Assembly (NCBI GenBank): GCA_041402045.1
Contig: JAWKSZ010000032.1
Span: 1 to 64,000 of the forward strand
Direction: 5' to 3'
Length of the DNA: 64,000 bases
Source: JAGQRJ01 sp041402045
Lineage (GTDB): Bacteria; Planctomycetota; J058
The notes beneath the pieces were generated by a model that did not search any database, had not been told where the DNA came from, and was given only the letters and a program-made list of their open reading frames with translations. Positions within the stretch are counted from its first letter, which is position 1; every line of letters begins with the position of its first letter. Of the stretch, positions 23,663 through 32,067 are shown in pieces. A program made the position numbers and the translations under genes.

Positions 23663-24256
23663 CTACAGGCGGACGACGGCGCTGAACACCACGGCGAGCA
23701 GCAGCAGGCCTAGGCCGATCGCGGGCAGAATGAAGAACACGCTGGTCCAGTAGGGCACCCGGCGACCGTCACGCCGCTCGCGGTAGCCTTCCGTGAACAC
23801 CCGCGAGCCGCCCTCGCCGAACAGGGCCCAGAGCTGAGCCGCGGCCCAGCCGCCGCCGAGCAGCGCGGGGATCAGCTGTCCCGCACCCGGGTTCGTGAGC
23901 ACGCCCAGCCCCAGGTTGAGCAGCTGGAGGACCGTCACGACCAGGTAGCCCCAGCGCGCCCACGGTCGCAGGTCGAACAGGTGCGACCCCAGGAGCACGC
24001 CAAAACAAGCGATCGCGATCACGGGGACCAGGATCGGCGCGGCGATTCCGCCGCCGGTAGCGAGCAAGAGCACCGCGCCCAGGACGCCTAGGGCTGAGAA
24101 CACCCGGGTCCAGAGCCCGATCGCCATGACGTGGCCTTCGGCCGCCAGGTCCCGATCGCGCATGAAGGCCCCGCCCTGGGGCTGCTTGATCTGGGCTCTG
24201 GGCGGGGCGTAGGGGCTGTTGTGCGAGGAACGGTGGGTAGACGTCGAGTAAGCCAT
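23663..24256 (-). CDS. Multi-pass membrane protein, unknown function
   Basis: 197 residues. A polar N-terminus (1-38, Ser/His/Pro-rich) is followed by four or five membrane segments (about 45-65, 68-85, 96-115, 125-140, 172-192). The frame is open upstream to 24280, but ATG 24256 has AAGGAG eight bases before it. A perfect 20-bp palindrome at 24305-24324 lies just upstream and could be an operator. No family recognised. Confidence 0.75.
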   Translation of the reverse strand: MAYSTSTHRSSHNSPYAPPRAQIKQPQGGAFMRDRDLAAEGHVMAIGLWTRVFSALGVLGAVLLLATGGGIAAPILVPVIAIACFGVLLGSHLFDLRPWARWGYLVVTVLQLLNLGLGVLTNPGAGQLIPALLGGGWAAAQLWALFGEGGSRVFTEGYRERRDGRRVPYWTSVFFILPAIGLGLLLLAVVFSAVVRL

Positions 24257-24304
24257 GGGTCGATCTCCTTCTCTGAGCACTCCAGGTGCACCGGAGGTGC
24301 CGAG

Positions 24305-24324
24305 AGCGGGGAGATCTCCCCGCT
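24305..24324. promoter_or_regulatory. Perfect 20-bp palindrome
   Basis: AGCGGGGAGATCTCCCCGCT reads identically on both strands. It lies between the stop of the gene ending at 24406 and the start of the membrane protein at 24256, so it may be a terminator hairpin without a T-run or a dimeric regulator site. Confidence 0.5.
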
Positions 24325-24405
24325 TGGGTTATGCGATCCGTGGAACGGACCGCCCTCGAGTCCTGCCTACGGCGTAGTCAGAAATCGAGCGGCGACCGCG
24401 GCCGG

Positions 24406-25422
24406 TCACCCCGCGCCGGGCGGTGCGCTGCCGCCGTGGGGCCCCCAACGCAGGTAGGGGCGTCCCGTGCGAATCGCGCAGCCCGGCGCGTTCGACGCGT
24501 CGTTCCCGCGCGTCGCCGCCGCCTCGGCTCGGTGGGCCACCTCCGCCTCCCTGCGTGGGCTAGGGGCTGGGAGCGAGGGGGCAGCGCGACCCTCTGCTGA
24601 CCGCTCGCGTTCCGACGTCGTCGCAGAACCCTGCTCCGGGGTCGGCTCTCGCGTCGGCTCGCCCGGTGTTCGCTTCGTCTTGGCCTCCACCTCGTCCTCG
24701 GCGCGGCGACGGCTGCGACGGCGTTTGCGCTGGTGGCGGAGGTGGTCGCTGGCCTGCTGGACTCGAGCCAGAGCGCGGGCGCAGGTCTCGCCCTCGCGCG
24801 GGTCCGCCAGGCGCGCGAGGAGCTGGGCCACGAGCTGACGCAGGGCCAGGTCGCCGGCGCGACGGGCGTCGCGCAGCTCGGCGAAGGTGGGCCCCCGCCG
24901 CGTGGGAGCGATCGCCTTGGCGAAGCGACCGTTGATCTCGGCCGCGCGGGCGACGAGGTCCTGGAGGCCGAGCTCGACCAGGGCGTCCGGGACCTCGCTC
25001 TGCGCCCGGCCCAGGACCAGCTGCACGTCGACGGAGAACTCGGCGTAGGACTGCCGGATCAGGGTCGCCAGGCCGAGGGGGAACACCCGCGTGCGGACCT
25101 GCCCGGCCAAGACCCCGCGCGGGGACGCCGCGCCGTAGACCGTGGTCGTCACGCGCAGCGCGTCGTTCAACCCCGAGAGCACCCGCACCAGGTCGGCCGC
25201 CAGGCGGCCCGCCTCGGGGGCGTGCTCCGCTCGAGTGCGCTGGCGCCAGCGCAGCTCCAGGTCGAGGGTCGCCTCGTCGGCCTCGAGCGCGCTCTGGGCC
25301 TGCGCGCAGAGGTCACGGACCTCGCCGCGCTCGAGCAGCTCCTGGAGCGTGCGCAGCAAACTCACTCGGCGCACGGTCGAGAAGCGATCGAGCTTGAGAA
25401 ACGTGTCGAACGGTGTGGTCAT
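24406..25422 (-). CDS. Hypothetical helical protein with basic C-terminal tail
   Basis: 338 residues from ATG 25422 (GAGGACC upstream); the longer upstream frame crosses repeats and is not used. Residues 1-230 are helical (FDTFLKLDRFSTVRRVSLLRTLQELLERG), with no signal peptide or membrane segment. From about 232 an Arg/Lys-rich stretch (HLRHQRKRRRSRRR) leads into a disordered Glu/Pro/Ser tail. The last 30 residues run through a GTAG palindrome (about 24454), so the original C-terminus may have been replaced by repeat sequence. Family not recognised. Confidence 0.65.
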   Translation of the reverse strand: MTTPFDTFLKLDRFSTVRRVSLLRTLQELLERGEVRDLCAQAQSALEADEATLDLELRWRQRTRAEHAPEAGRLAADLVRVLSGLNDALRVTTTVYGAASPRGVLAGQVRTRVFPLGLATLIRQSYAEFSVDVQLVLGRAQSEVPDALVELGLQDLVARAAEINGRFAKAIAPTRRGPTFAELRDARRAGDLALRQLVAQLLARLADPREGETCARALARVQQASDHLRHQRKRRRSRRRAEDEVEAKTKRTPGEPTREPTPEQGSATTSERERSAEGRAAPSLPAPSPRREAEVAHRAEAAATRGNDASNAPGCAIRTGRPYLRWGPHGGSAPPGAG

Positions 25423-25764
25423 GGGACCCGGTCCTCGCGTGTCGGTGCGCGAGCAGCACAACCGGGACCCCGATCCTGGGGGGTGCGAGGCGCCGCGCGG
25501 GGTGTAACCCCCGTCGTGTCGGACGGCGACGGCGTCGCGAGGGGTTCCTGACCCCTTGTCGCCAGTCCAAACGTGACGACAAGGGGTCGAGCAGCCCTGG
25601 GGGGCGGGTCGTGCACGGGAGCCGGGGGTCGGAGACCCCGAGCGGTGCATTCTCGGCAGGCGACTGCGGGGCTCCGAGCCCGCGAGATTCGCCTGAGGCC
25701 CGCGACCCTCTCTCCCGCGACGTGCGCTGCCTGGCTCGTTCGGAACGCGCACGCAGGCGGGGGA

Positions 25765-25977
25765 GCGTTCTCGTGTGAGAACGCCACGGTTCGCGTACGC
25801 GAACGGCGTAGCTGGAGTTAGACCCCGGGCGTTCCCGCACGAGAACGCCGCGGTTCGCGTACGCGAACCGCGTAGCTGGAGTTAGACCCCGGGCGTTCCC
25901 GCACGAGGACGCCGCGGTTCGCGTACGCGAACCGCGGCGCGAAGCTGGCGCGGGGCGTTCCCGCACGAGAACGCCGC
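25765..25977. repeat. Tandem array of 64-bp units, each carrying two palindromes
   Basis: Units begin at 25765, 25829, 25893 and 25955 (the last truncated). Each has a GCGTTC ... GAGAACGC hairpin and an almost perfect 24-bp palindrome made of CGCGGTTCGCG joined to TACGCGAACCGCG, followed by TAGCTGGAGTTAGACCCCGG. The palindromes are better conserved than the linker. There is no spacer diversity, so it is not a CRISPR array. Confidence 0.85.
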
Positions 25978-26063
25978 ATTCCACCTGGCTGCCGTCTGCG
26001 GCTCCTTCCTTCGCCGCATTCGCTTTTCCAGCTGAGACGTACAGACCGACCGGGCGGGGGAAG

Positions 26064-26456
26064 CCCACTTGGTGCTTGGCACGGTCTTCACCACCGAGGC
26101 TCGAAATGGCTGTGCCTCTCGAATCCTGCGCGTGGGCCCACAAGAGGTAGGGGCGGGGTTTATCCCCGCCCGCGGGTGTCAGGCCGCTTCCGCAGGAGAG
26201 GCACTGCGTGGGTGTGGCCCGAGCGGCGGAGCGTTCAGCGCTGAGCTCAGATCCCTCCAGCCCGAGACATGGACGGACGGACAACCCCGGGCGGGGATCA
26301 ACCGACGAGCCCCGCCCCTACGCTTTGCGGAAGCGGCCCGGCGCCCGCGGGCGGGGATAAACCCCGCCCCTACCCCTGTGAGGGCACACGCGCCGGATTG
26401 GAGAGGCACAGCCATTTCGAGCCTCGGTGGCGAAGACCGTGCCGAACACCTGTGGG
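26064..26456. mobile_element. MITE-like element with about 115-bp inverted arms
   Basis: The left arm (26064-26180) and right arm (26341-26456) are inverted copies: CCCAC, GGCACGGTCTTC, CCACCGAGGCTCGAAATGGC, TGTGCCTCTC and the family I GTAG palindrome occur in mirror order. The interior carries another reversed palindrome (26288-26321). It contains no ORF of interest. Partial relatives occur at 11961-12280 and 47727-47975. Confidence 0.7.
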
Positions 26457-26463
26457 ATCAACC

Positions 26464-26618
26464 CCGCCCCTACCTCCGACGCGCGTGCGGTCCCACGAGC
26501 GCCCTGAAGCCGCGCCCTGCCGCCGTGTTGGGCGGGCGGGGATCAACACCGCCCCTACCTCCGACGCGCGTGCGGTCCCACGAGCGCCCTGAAGCCGCGC
26601 CCTGCCAACGTGTTGGGC
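26464..26618. repeat. Two 70-bp direct repeats
   Basis: 26464-26533 and 26549-26618 are nearly identical (offset 85 bp), both running from a CCGCCCCTACC palindrome end to GTGTTGGGC. A family I palindrome lies between them. This looks like unequal duplication of a REP unit with its flank. Confidence 0.8.
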
Positions 26619-26623
26619 TGACG

Positions 26624-27067
26624 CTAGGCGTCGGGATCGCGGAGCACGCGCCGGATCGCGAGCACGCCGCCGATCGCGAGGAAGGCGAGCGCGGCAGCCG
26701 CGACCTCGCCCGACCAGGAGTCGGGGGGACCGACCTGGAGCCGAGTCACCAGGGCGAGGACCAGGGGCAGCGTGCCTATGATCCCGAGGACCAGCGCCGC
26801 CGCCGTGAGCCCGTGGCGGACGGCGGGGGAGTGGCGTCGGCGCGCGCCGAGGGCGCGCTCGCAGCCGCAGGCCGCGCAGCGCGTCGCCTCGTCCCAGCAC
26901 GGGTCGTGGTGCCGAGCCTGACAGCGCCAGCAGGAGACCCAGGCCTCTTCGTCGAGCTTCACCACCGACCGACAAAACGGACAACGGTTCGCGGTGACCC
27001 GCACGTCGGCGCGCGCCGCCGGCGGGTCGGGTTCGTCACGGGGCGCAGCAGGCTTCGACTGCTCCAC
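26624..27067 (-). CDS. Prokaryotic RING-finger membrane protein
   Basis: 147 residues. A Cys/His cluster CPFCRSVVKL ... CWRCQARHHDPCWDEATRCAAC is the pattern of Prok-RING family 1, a zinc-binding module common in Planctomycetota. Two membrane helices follow (about 85-107, 117-137). GTG 27067 lies 6 bp after the oligopeptidase stop, with GAGGG immediately before it; a downstream GTG is also possible. A paralogue with helix and RING in reverse order is encoded at 36130. Bacterial ubiquitin-ligase activity has not been shown for this family and is not implied. Confidence 0.8.
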   Translation of the reverse strand: MEQSKPAAPRDEPDPPAARADVRVTANRCPFCRSVVKLDEEAWVSCWRCQARHHDPCWDEATRCAACGCERALGARRRHSPAVRHGLTAAALVLGIIGTLPLVLALVTRLQVGPPDSWSGEVAAAALAFLAIGGVLAIRRVLRDPDA

Positions 27068-27073
27068 CCCTCG

Positions 27074-29122
27074 CTAGGAGAGGGCCTCGGTCAGGCCCGA
27101 GTGGCGCAGGAGGGCGTCGGGGCTGGGCTCGCGGCCGCGGAAGGCGACGTAGAGCTGCATGAGGTCCTGGCTCCCGCCGCGCTCGAGGATCTGCTCGCGG
27201 AAGTCGCGGCCGGCGTCGGGGGAGAACAGGCCCTCCTCCTCGAAGCGGCTGAAGGCGTCGGCGGCGAGGACCTCGGCCCACTTGTAGGAGTAGTAACCCG
27301 CGGCGTAGCCGCCCGCGAAAATGTGGCCGAAGCCGTTCTCGAAGCGGTTGTAGGCCGGGGTGGGGAACACACCGACGCGCTCGCGGACGGCCTGGATCAC
27401 GTCGTGGACCGTCTTGCCCTGGCCCGGGTCGAAGCCCATGTGCAGCTCGAGGTCGAACAGGGCGAACTCGAGCTGACGCAGCATGTCCGCGCCGCCCATG
27501 AAGGTCTTGGCCGCGAGCATGCGCTCGAGCAGCTCCGCGGGCAGGGGCTCCTGGGTCTCGTAGTGCGCGGCCAGGGTCTTGAGCGACTCCTCCTGCCACA
27601 CCCAGTTCTCGAAGAACTGACTGGGCAGCTCGACGCCGTCCCAGGGCACGTTGTTGATCCCCGAGCACTGGCGGTAGTCGACCTGGGTCAGCACGTGGTG
27701 CAGCGCGTGGCCGCACTCGTGGAACAGCGTGACCACCTCGTCGTGGCGCAGGAGCGAGGGCTTGCCGCCGACCGGCGCGCCGAAGTTGCACACCAGGTAG
27801 GCGACCGGGTTCTGCACGCCGTTCTCGCGCTTGGCGCGCTCGACGCAGTCGCCCATCCACGCGCCCTGGCGCTTGCCGTCCCGAGCGAACAGGTCCGTGA
27901 GGATCATGCCCCGCGGCTGACCCTGGCGGCTGAGCTCGAAGGCCCGCGCGTCCTCGTGCCACAGCGCGATCTCGCTCGTCTTCTCGACCACGTCCAGGTC
28001 GTAGAGCCGCTTGAGCGTCTGGAACAGACCCTCGAGCACCCGGGGCAGCGGGAAGTACTGGCGCACCTCGTCCTCGGAGAACGAGTAGCGCTCCTGGCGC
28101 AGCGCCTCGCGGTAGAAGGCCGTGTCCCAGGCCTGCACGTCCTCGAGCCCGTCCTTCTGCTTGGCGAAGGCCTCGAGCTGCTCGCGGTCGCGCTTGCCGT
28201 AGGGCAGCGAGCGCTCGGCGAGGTCGCTGAGGAAGGCGTGCACCTCCTCGGGGGTGTTCGCCATTTTGCGCGCGAGGCTGAGCTCGGCGTAGTTCTGGAA
28301 CCCGAGCAGCGCGCACAGCTCGCGGCGCAGGACCAGGATCCGGTCGATCAGGGGCCCGTTGTCCCCCTCGCCCGTGGTGCAGCGGGTGACCCGCGCGCGG
28401 TAGAGCTCCTCGCGCAGCCCGCGGTTCGTGGCGTAGGTCATGAACGGGAGGTAGCTCGGGATCTGGAGCGTGAAGGTCCAGTGCTCCTCGGGGGCGTCGG
28501 ACTTCCAGGCCAACGACGCCGCGCGGGCCGCGTCGATCGCCGACTGGGGCAGCCCGTCCAGGTCCTCGCGCTTGGTGATCACGAGCTTGTAGGTGCGGTC
28601 GGCGTCGATCAGGTTGTCCGAGAACTTGCTCGAGAGCTGACCCAGCTCGACCTGGATCGCGCGGTAGCGCTCCTGCTTCTCCGGCGGCAGGTCCACGCCG
28701 GCGAGCTTGAAGTCGCGGATCGCGTCGGTCAGCACCTTGCGCTGGGCCGCGTCCAGGCCCTCCTGGTCCGCCTGGGCCAGGATCTCCTGGTAGGCCTGGA
28801 ACAGGCGCGCGTCCTGCCCGAGCTTGGCCGAGTGCTCGGTCAGGAGCGGCTCGGCCTCGTTGTAGGCGTCGCGCAGGGCGTCGGTGTTCATGACGCCTTT
28901 GAGGTGCGCCACCGGGCCGAAGGCGCGCTCGAGGCGCTCCTCGACCTGCTCCAGCGGGGTCACGGTGTTGGCCCAGGTCCGGGGGCCGGGCTGGGCCATG
29001 AGCCGCTCAAGCTCGGCCTCGACCTCGGCGATCCGCTGCTTCACGGCGGGCACGACGTGCTCGGGGCGGATCTCGGGGAAGCGGGGCAGGCCCGCGGTGG
29101 ACAGCAGGGGGTTTTCGCTCAT
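27074..29122 (-). CDS. prlC: Oligopeptidase A (M3 family zinc metallopeptidase)
   Basis: 682-residue cytoplasmic metallopeptidase that degrades oligopeptides, including released signal peptides. The zinc site is HECGHALHH (His468, Glu469, His472), with the third ligand Glu in the downstream helix (about 495-500). The N-terminal PEHVVPAVKQRI and GHIFAGGYAAGYYSYKW are M3A hallmarks. Length is normal. The start at ATG 29122 has a GAGGAGCC upstream. Confidence 0.96.
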   Translation of the reverse strand: MSENPLLSTAGLPRFPEIRPEHVVPAVKQRIAEVEAELERLMAQPGPRTWANTVTPLEQVEERLERAFGPVAHLKGVMNTDALRDAYNEAEPLLTEHSAKLGQDARLFQAYQEILAQADQEGLDAAQRKVLTDAIRDFKLAGVDLPPEKQERYRAIQVELGQLSSKFSDNLIDADRTYKLVITKREDLDGLPQSAIDAARAASLAWKSDAPEEHWTFTLQIPSYLPFMTYATNRGLREELYRARVTRCTTGEGDNGPLIDRILVLRRELCALLGFQNYAELSLARKMANTPEEVHAFLSDLAERSLPYGKRDREQLEAFAKQKDGLEDVQAWDTAFYREALRQERYSFSEDEVRQYFPLPRVLEGLFQTLKRLYDLDVVEKTSEIALWHEDARAFELSRQGQPRGMILTDLFARDGKRQGAWMGDCVERAKRENGVQNPVAYLVCNFGAPVGGKPSLLRHDEVVTLFHECGHALHHVLTQVDYRQCSGINNVPWDGVELPSQFFENWVWQEESLKTLAAHYETQEPLPAELLERMLAAKTFMGGADMLRQLEFALFDLELHMGFDPGQGKTVHDVIQAVRERVGVFPTPAYNRFENGFGHIFAGGYAAGYYSYKWAEVLAADAFSRFEEEGLFSPDAGRDFREQILERGGSQDLMQLYVAFRGREPSPDALLRHSGLTEALS

Positions 29123-29291
29123 GGGGGCTCCTCGGAAGGCCCCAAGGATAGCGCGATCCCGCAGGAGGCGGGGCGATCGTTCCTGGCCCGCGGGGAGGCG
29201 TGGGCCCAGGGTCCACGCCCCTGCCCCGACCGACCGCCGCGCGGGTCGCGCGCGTGCTCCGCGGCTGCCCCGGGGACGCGCTGAGCGACGG

Positions 29292-30140
29292 TCAGGGGTT
29301 GCACGCGCCGCAATAGCGCGGGTCCGAGGCCTCGCCGTAGCGGGTGCTGGGCTCGCTCACCTCGGCGCCGCAGGGCTCGCAGCGCCGGACCTCCTCCCGC
29401 GGGAGGTCCGTGGGGCGCCTGCACCAGGCGCAGGGCAGCCCGCGTCGCAGCTCGACCACAGAGAAGCCGGGCGCCGCGCAGCGCGGACAGCAGGAGGCCA
29501 CGTTCTCGAGCAGCGCCTCGGTGGCGCGACCAATGGCGCGCATGCGCGTGGGGTTCCGGTGCGCTCGCAGGTCCGACTCGAGGTAGATCCGGCCGTCGGG
29601 GCTCCGCCCCAGGAGCGCCCGCACCGCTCCCAGCAGCGCCTCCTCCGTGTCCAGCGCCTTACAGATCTCACGCGCGCTCCGGTCGTCGGCGCGCGCGATC
29701 ACCCCGTGCGCCGGAAACCCGACGCGCGCCGCGAAGGCCAGGGCCTCCTCCGCGCTCTGGACCCAGGCCCCCGCCACGTTGGTCTCGAAGGTGCGGAACG
29801 AGCCGCGGACCTCCCGCCCGGCCCGGTCGTCGCGCAGGAGCACCAGCTCCAGATCCGAGGACACGAACGGCGCCGCAGGGTCGGGCCCGAAGCAGCCCTC
29901 GCTGGCGACCCCCAGGTCTGCGCCGACGAGCTGCATGGCGGCGCAGACCTTGGCCCGCGCCGCGGCCAGCGCGTCACCCGCACGCGGGACCTCGCGGGTG
30001 AAGGTCCCGAAGCGGTCGGAGTCGAACCCCTCGGGGACGACGCAGCGCACCCCCAGGCGCTCCTCGAGCAGCGGCGCGATCACCCGCTCCTTGCCGTGCA
30101 TGGTCGCGACCACCAGTGTGCGCCCCTCGAACCCCGGCAT
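29292..30140 (-). CDS. DUF6671 family protein with C-terminal zinc ribbons
   Basis: 282 residues from ATG 30140, chosen for its strong AGGAGGAGG. The first 190 residues form an alpha/beta domain (TLVVATMHGKERVIAPLLEE). Residues about 190-230 contain IYLESDLRAHRNPTRM, the signature I associate with DUF6671, and the C-terminus has four CxxC pairs (CPRC, CAWC, CEPC, CGAC), i.e. two zinc ribbons. Function is unknown. It precedes prlC at 169 bp on the same strand. Confidence 0.8.
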   Translation of the reverse strand: MPGFEGRTLVVATMHGKERVIAPLLEERLGVRCVVPEGFDSDRFGTFTREVPRAGDALAAARAKVCAAMQLVGADLGVASEGCFGPDPAAPFVSSDLELVLLRDDRAGREVRGSFRTFETNVAGAWVQSAEEALAFAARVGFPAHGVIARADDRSAREICKALDTEEALLGAVRALLGRSPDGRIYLESDLRAHRNPTRMRAIGRATEALLENVASCCPRCAAPGFSVVELRRGLPCAWCRRPTDLPREEVRRCEPCGAEVSEPSTRYGEASDPRYCGACNP

Positions 30141-30234
30141 GCCTCCTCCTCCTGCCTCGTCTATCGGCGAGGCCAGCGGGCGACCCGACACGAACCACTC
30201 GAAGCGTCGACTCGAAAGCTTCGAAGCCTGGCGC

Positions 30235-31257
30235 TCAGATCGGCGGGAGGCTGGCCCACAGACCGAGGGGCCCGTCGTCCCCCTCGCCCGGGACCGCGTC
30301 GCGCATGCTGATCCCGTAAATGTTCACCTCGGGGCAGTCCGTGAGCTCGACGGCCTCGACCGCACCCGACTCCAGATCCTCGAGCACCCCGACCCTCGGG
30401 AGCACGGTCAGGCCCTTGCCGCTGTTGGCGTAGAAGCGCAGCAAGGGCACGTCGTCGGTGTCCAGGCGCAGCTCGAGCGGACGATCGAACAAGGGCTGCA
30501 CGTAGCGCTCGACCACGTCGACCTCGAACGGGTGGCGGAACTTGAACACGTCCACGGGGCCCGCGCCCTCCGCCCGCGCCGCCGGGGGCTTCGTCTTCTT
30601 CTTCTTCTTCGTCGTCTTCTTCGTCTTCTTCTTCGCCCTGGAGCGCGCGGGCGGCTTGCGCTTGGTGCGCGCGCGCTTCCCCTGCGCCTGGCCCGCGCCG
30701 CGCAGCCCCAGCTCCGCGAGCAGGCCGGGGACCGCGACCGCGCACAGCGTGCTCGCGCCGAGTTTGCGGTAGGAGACCTCGCCCATGTCCTTCTTCTTCG
30801 GCGGGTCGAGGGTCACGATCGCGTCGAGGCGAAAGCGCCGGAGCAGCTCGTAGAGCTCGGCGTAGGACCCCGTCGACACGGAGAGGTGCACGCCCCCCGC
30901 GCTGCGGGTGTACTGCTCCAGCAGGCGAAACACGAAGTTCCGCGACGCGCCGCCCACGACCCCCACCCGAAAGCTGCGCCGCTCATGGGCCTGCTTGTCG
31001 CGCAGGTGCGCGTTGATCGCGCGGCTGTGCGCGAAGATCGAGGTGGCGTAGCCCAGGAGCTCACGCCCCGCGGGCGTCAGCTCCACCGCGCGGGGCCCAC
31101 GCACGAGCAGCTGCTCCGAGAAGTAGCCCTCGAGCGCGGCGACCTGCGCGCTCACCGCCGACTGCGCCACGTACATCTGAGCCGCGGCGCGGGTGAAGCT
31201 CCCCGCCCGCGCGACCATCCAAAAGGCGTAGAGGTGCCGAAAGTTCAGCCATTCCAT
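30235..31257 (-). CDS. LysR-type regulator with lysine-rich insertion
   Basis: 340 residues. The N-terminal winged helix (FRHLYAFWMVARAGSFTRAA ... QSAVSAQVAALE) is typical LysR, followed by an effector domain. Between the two effector subdomains (about 196-230) sits an insertion rich in Lys, Arg and Thr (KKKTKKTTKKKKKTKPP), absent from ordinary LysR proteins. AGGA lies eight bases before the ATG. It is divergent from the dabB-dabA operon with a 74-bp, unusually A+T-rich shared promoter, so it very probably controls that operon in response to carbon status, as CbbR-like regulators do. Confidence 0.92.
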   Translation of the reverse strand: MEWLNFRHLYAFWMVARAGSFTRAAAQMYVAQSAVSAQVAALEGYFSEQLLVRGPRAVELTPAGRELLGYATSIFAHSRAINAHLRDKQAHERRSFRVGVVGGASRNFVFRLLEQYTRSAGGVHLSVSTGSYAELYELLRRFRLDAIVTLDPPKKKDMGEVSYRKLGASTLCAVAVPGLLAELGLRGAGQAQGKRARTKRKPPARSRAKKKTKKTTKKKKKTKPPAARAEGAGPVDVFKFRHPFEVDVVERYVQPLFDRPLELRLDTDDVPLLRFYANSGKGLTVLPRVGVLEDLESGAVEAVELTDCPEVNIYGISMRDAVPGEGDDGPLGLWASLPPI

Positions 31258-31331
31258 GATCTGTTTCCTGTATGGGTAGTATCTCCATTAGCTGTTTTAC
31301 AGAATCTCGCTCAGCGTCGATAAGGGGGCCC
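31258..31331. promoter_or_regulatory. Divergent LysR/dab operon control region
   Basis: 74 bp with much higher A+T than its surroundings. CTGTTTTACAG (31293-31303) is a short inverted repeat (CTGT-TTT-ACAG), and CTGTTT recurs at about 31261. Their placement between the divergent regulator and the operon suits LysR sites. AAGGGGG (31322-31328) is the ribosome site of the first operon gene. Confidence 0.5.
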
Positions 31332-31865
31332 ATGAACACACCTGAACTCGTGGACCTCGTCCTTCGCCCGCACGAATTCACCCTGGTGATCGCCGGCCCC
31401 TGGGGCCAGCAGCTCACCCTGACCGTCGAGGTCCCGGACCTCCGCGCAGCACCTCGAACGTGCTGGGGAGACTGGGGCGTCAACTATCGGATCGAGCTGC
31501 CCTCCGAGCGGCCGATCGCGGTGTGGGCGGACCTCGGCGAGGGCCGGCGCACCCGCACGGAGCTCGACCTGTCCCAGCTCTACCTGGAGTCCCCGGTCCT
31601 GGCGGCGACCCGCGAGCTCACCCCGCTGGTCATGCGCCTGCCCCTGTTCGAGCAGCAGGTGTGCCTGCACGTGCACTACGACCCCCAGGGCAAGGCGGCC
31701 CGGATCGAGCTCGCGCCGCTGCCCCGCGACGCGGTACCCGAGCGTCGGCGCGCGCCGCTGCGGGCCAACGGGGTCGGCCTCGCCACCGCCGCGCTGGCCC
31801 AGCGCGCGCCCGGCGTCGCCGGGCTGCAGCTCCTGGCCGCGGGAGGCGTCCATGCGGCCCGCTGA
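31332..31865 (+). CDS. First gene of the dab operon, unknown function
   Basis: 177 residues from ATG 31332. Mostly beta-strand prediction (EFTLVIAGPWGQQLTLTVEVP, ELDLSQLYLESPVL) with no membrane segment or signal peptide, ending in an Ala-rich helix. An upstream in-frame extension crosses the promoter and was not used. It overlaps the next gene by 14 bp. Its place directly under the LysR regulator and ahead of dabB suggests an accessory or regulatory part of the carbon transporter; no family recognised. Confidence 0.75.
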   Translation: MNTPELVDLVLRPHEFTLVIAGPWGQQLTLTVEVPDLRAAPRTCWGDWGVNYRIELPSERPIAVWADLGEGRRTRTELDLSQLYLESPVLAATRELTPLVMRLPLFEQQVCLHVHYDPQGKAARIELAPLPRDAVPERRRAPLRANGVGLATAALAQRAPGVAGLQLLAAGGVHAAR

Positions 31866-32067
31866 GCAGCGTGACCCCGAGCGCCCGGCCCCGCCCGAGG
31901 CGCTGCACCCCTTCGAGGAGCTGGCCTTGCACTACGCAGAGTGCTACCTCGGCCGCTCGACCTTCCAGGGCCTGCTCGCCCGCGCGCCGCGCCCCCCCGC
32001 CCGCGACCTCTCGGGGTTCGGCGGGCGCGGGCCGCTGGACCGCCTGTTCGCAGCGCTGCGCCCATGA
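31852..32067 (+). CDS. Small protein of the dab operon
   Basis: 71 residues (MRPAEQRDPERPAPPEALHP ... GPLDRLFAALRP), with a central helix FEELALHYAECYLGR. The start overlaps the previous gene by 14 bases and the stop overlaps dabB in an ATGA junction (32064-32067), so it is tightly coupled to the transporter. Too short to assign; no membrane segment. Confidence 0.7.
   Translation: MRPAEQRDPERPAPPEALHPFEELALHYAECYLGRSTFQGLLARAPRPPARDLSGFGGRGPLDRLFAALRP

Larger units (their letters stand above)
25423..26623. repeat. 1.2-kb non-coding repeat island
   Basis: No gene is seen. In order: a hairpin GACCCCTTGTCG/CGACAAGGGGTC (25550-25561, 25577-25588); a tandem array of 64-bp units (25765-25977); a roughly 390-bp imperfect palindrome (26064-26456); and two 70-bp direct repeats (26464-26533, 26549-26618). 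At least five family I GTAG palindromes lie in the second half. Confidence 0.8.

Noticed and set aside
25765..25977. Possible CRISPR array
   Set aside because: Units repeat head to tail with no variable spacers, and no cas genes are present.
26624..27067. Eukaryote-like E3 ubiquitin ligase
   Set aside because: Prok-RING modules occur without ubiquitin in bacteria; the sequence supports only zinc binding.
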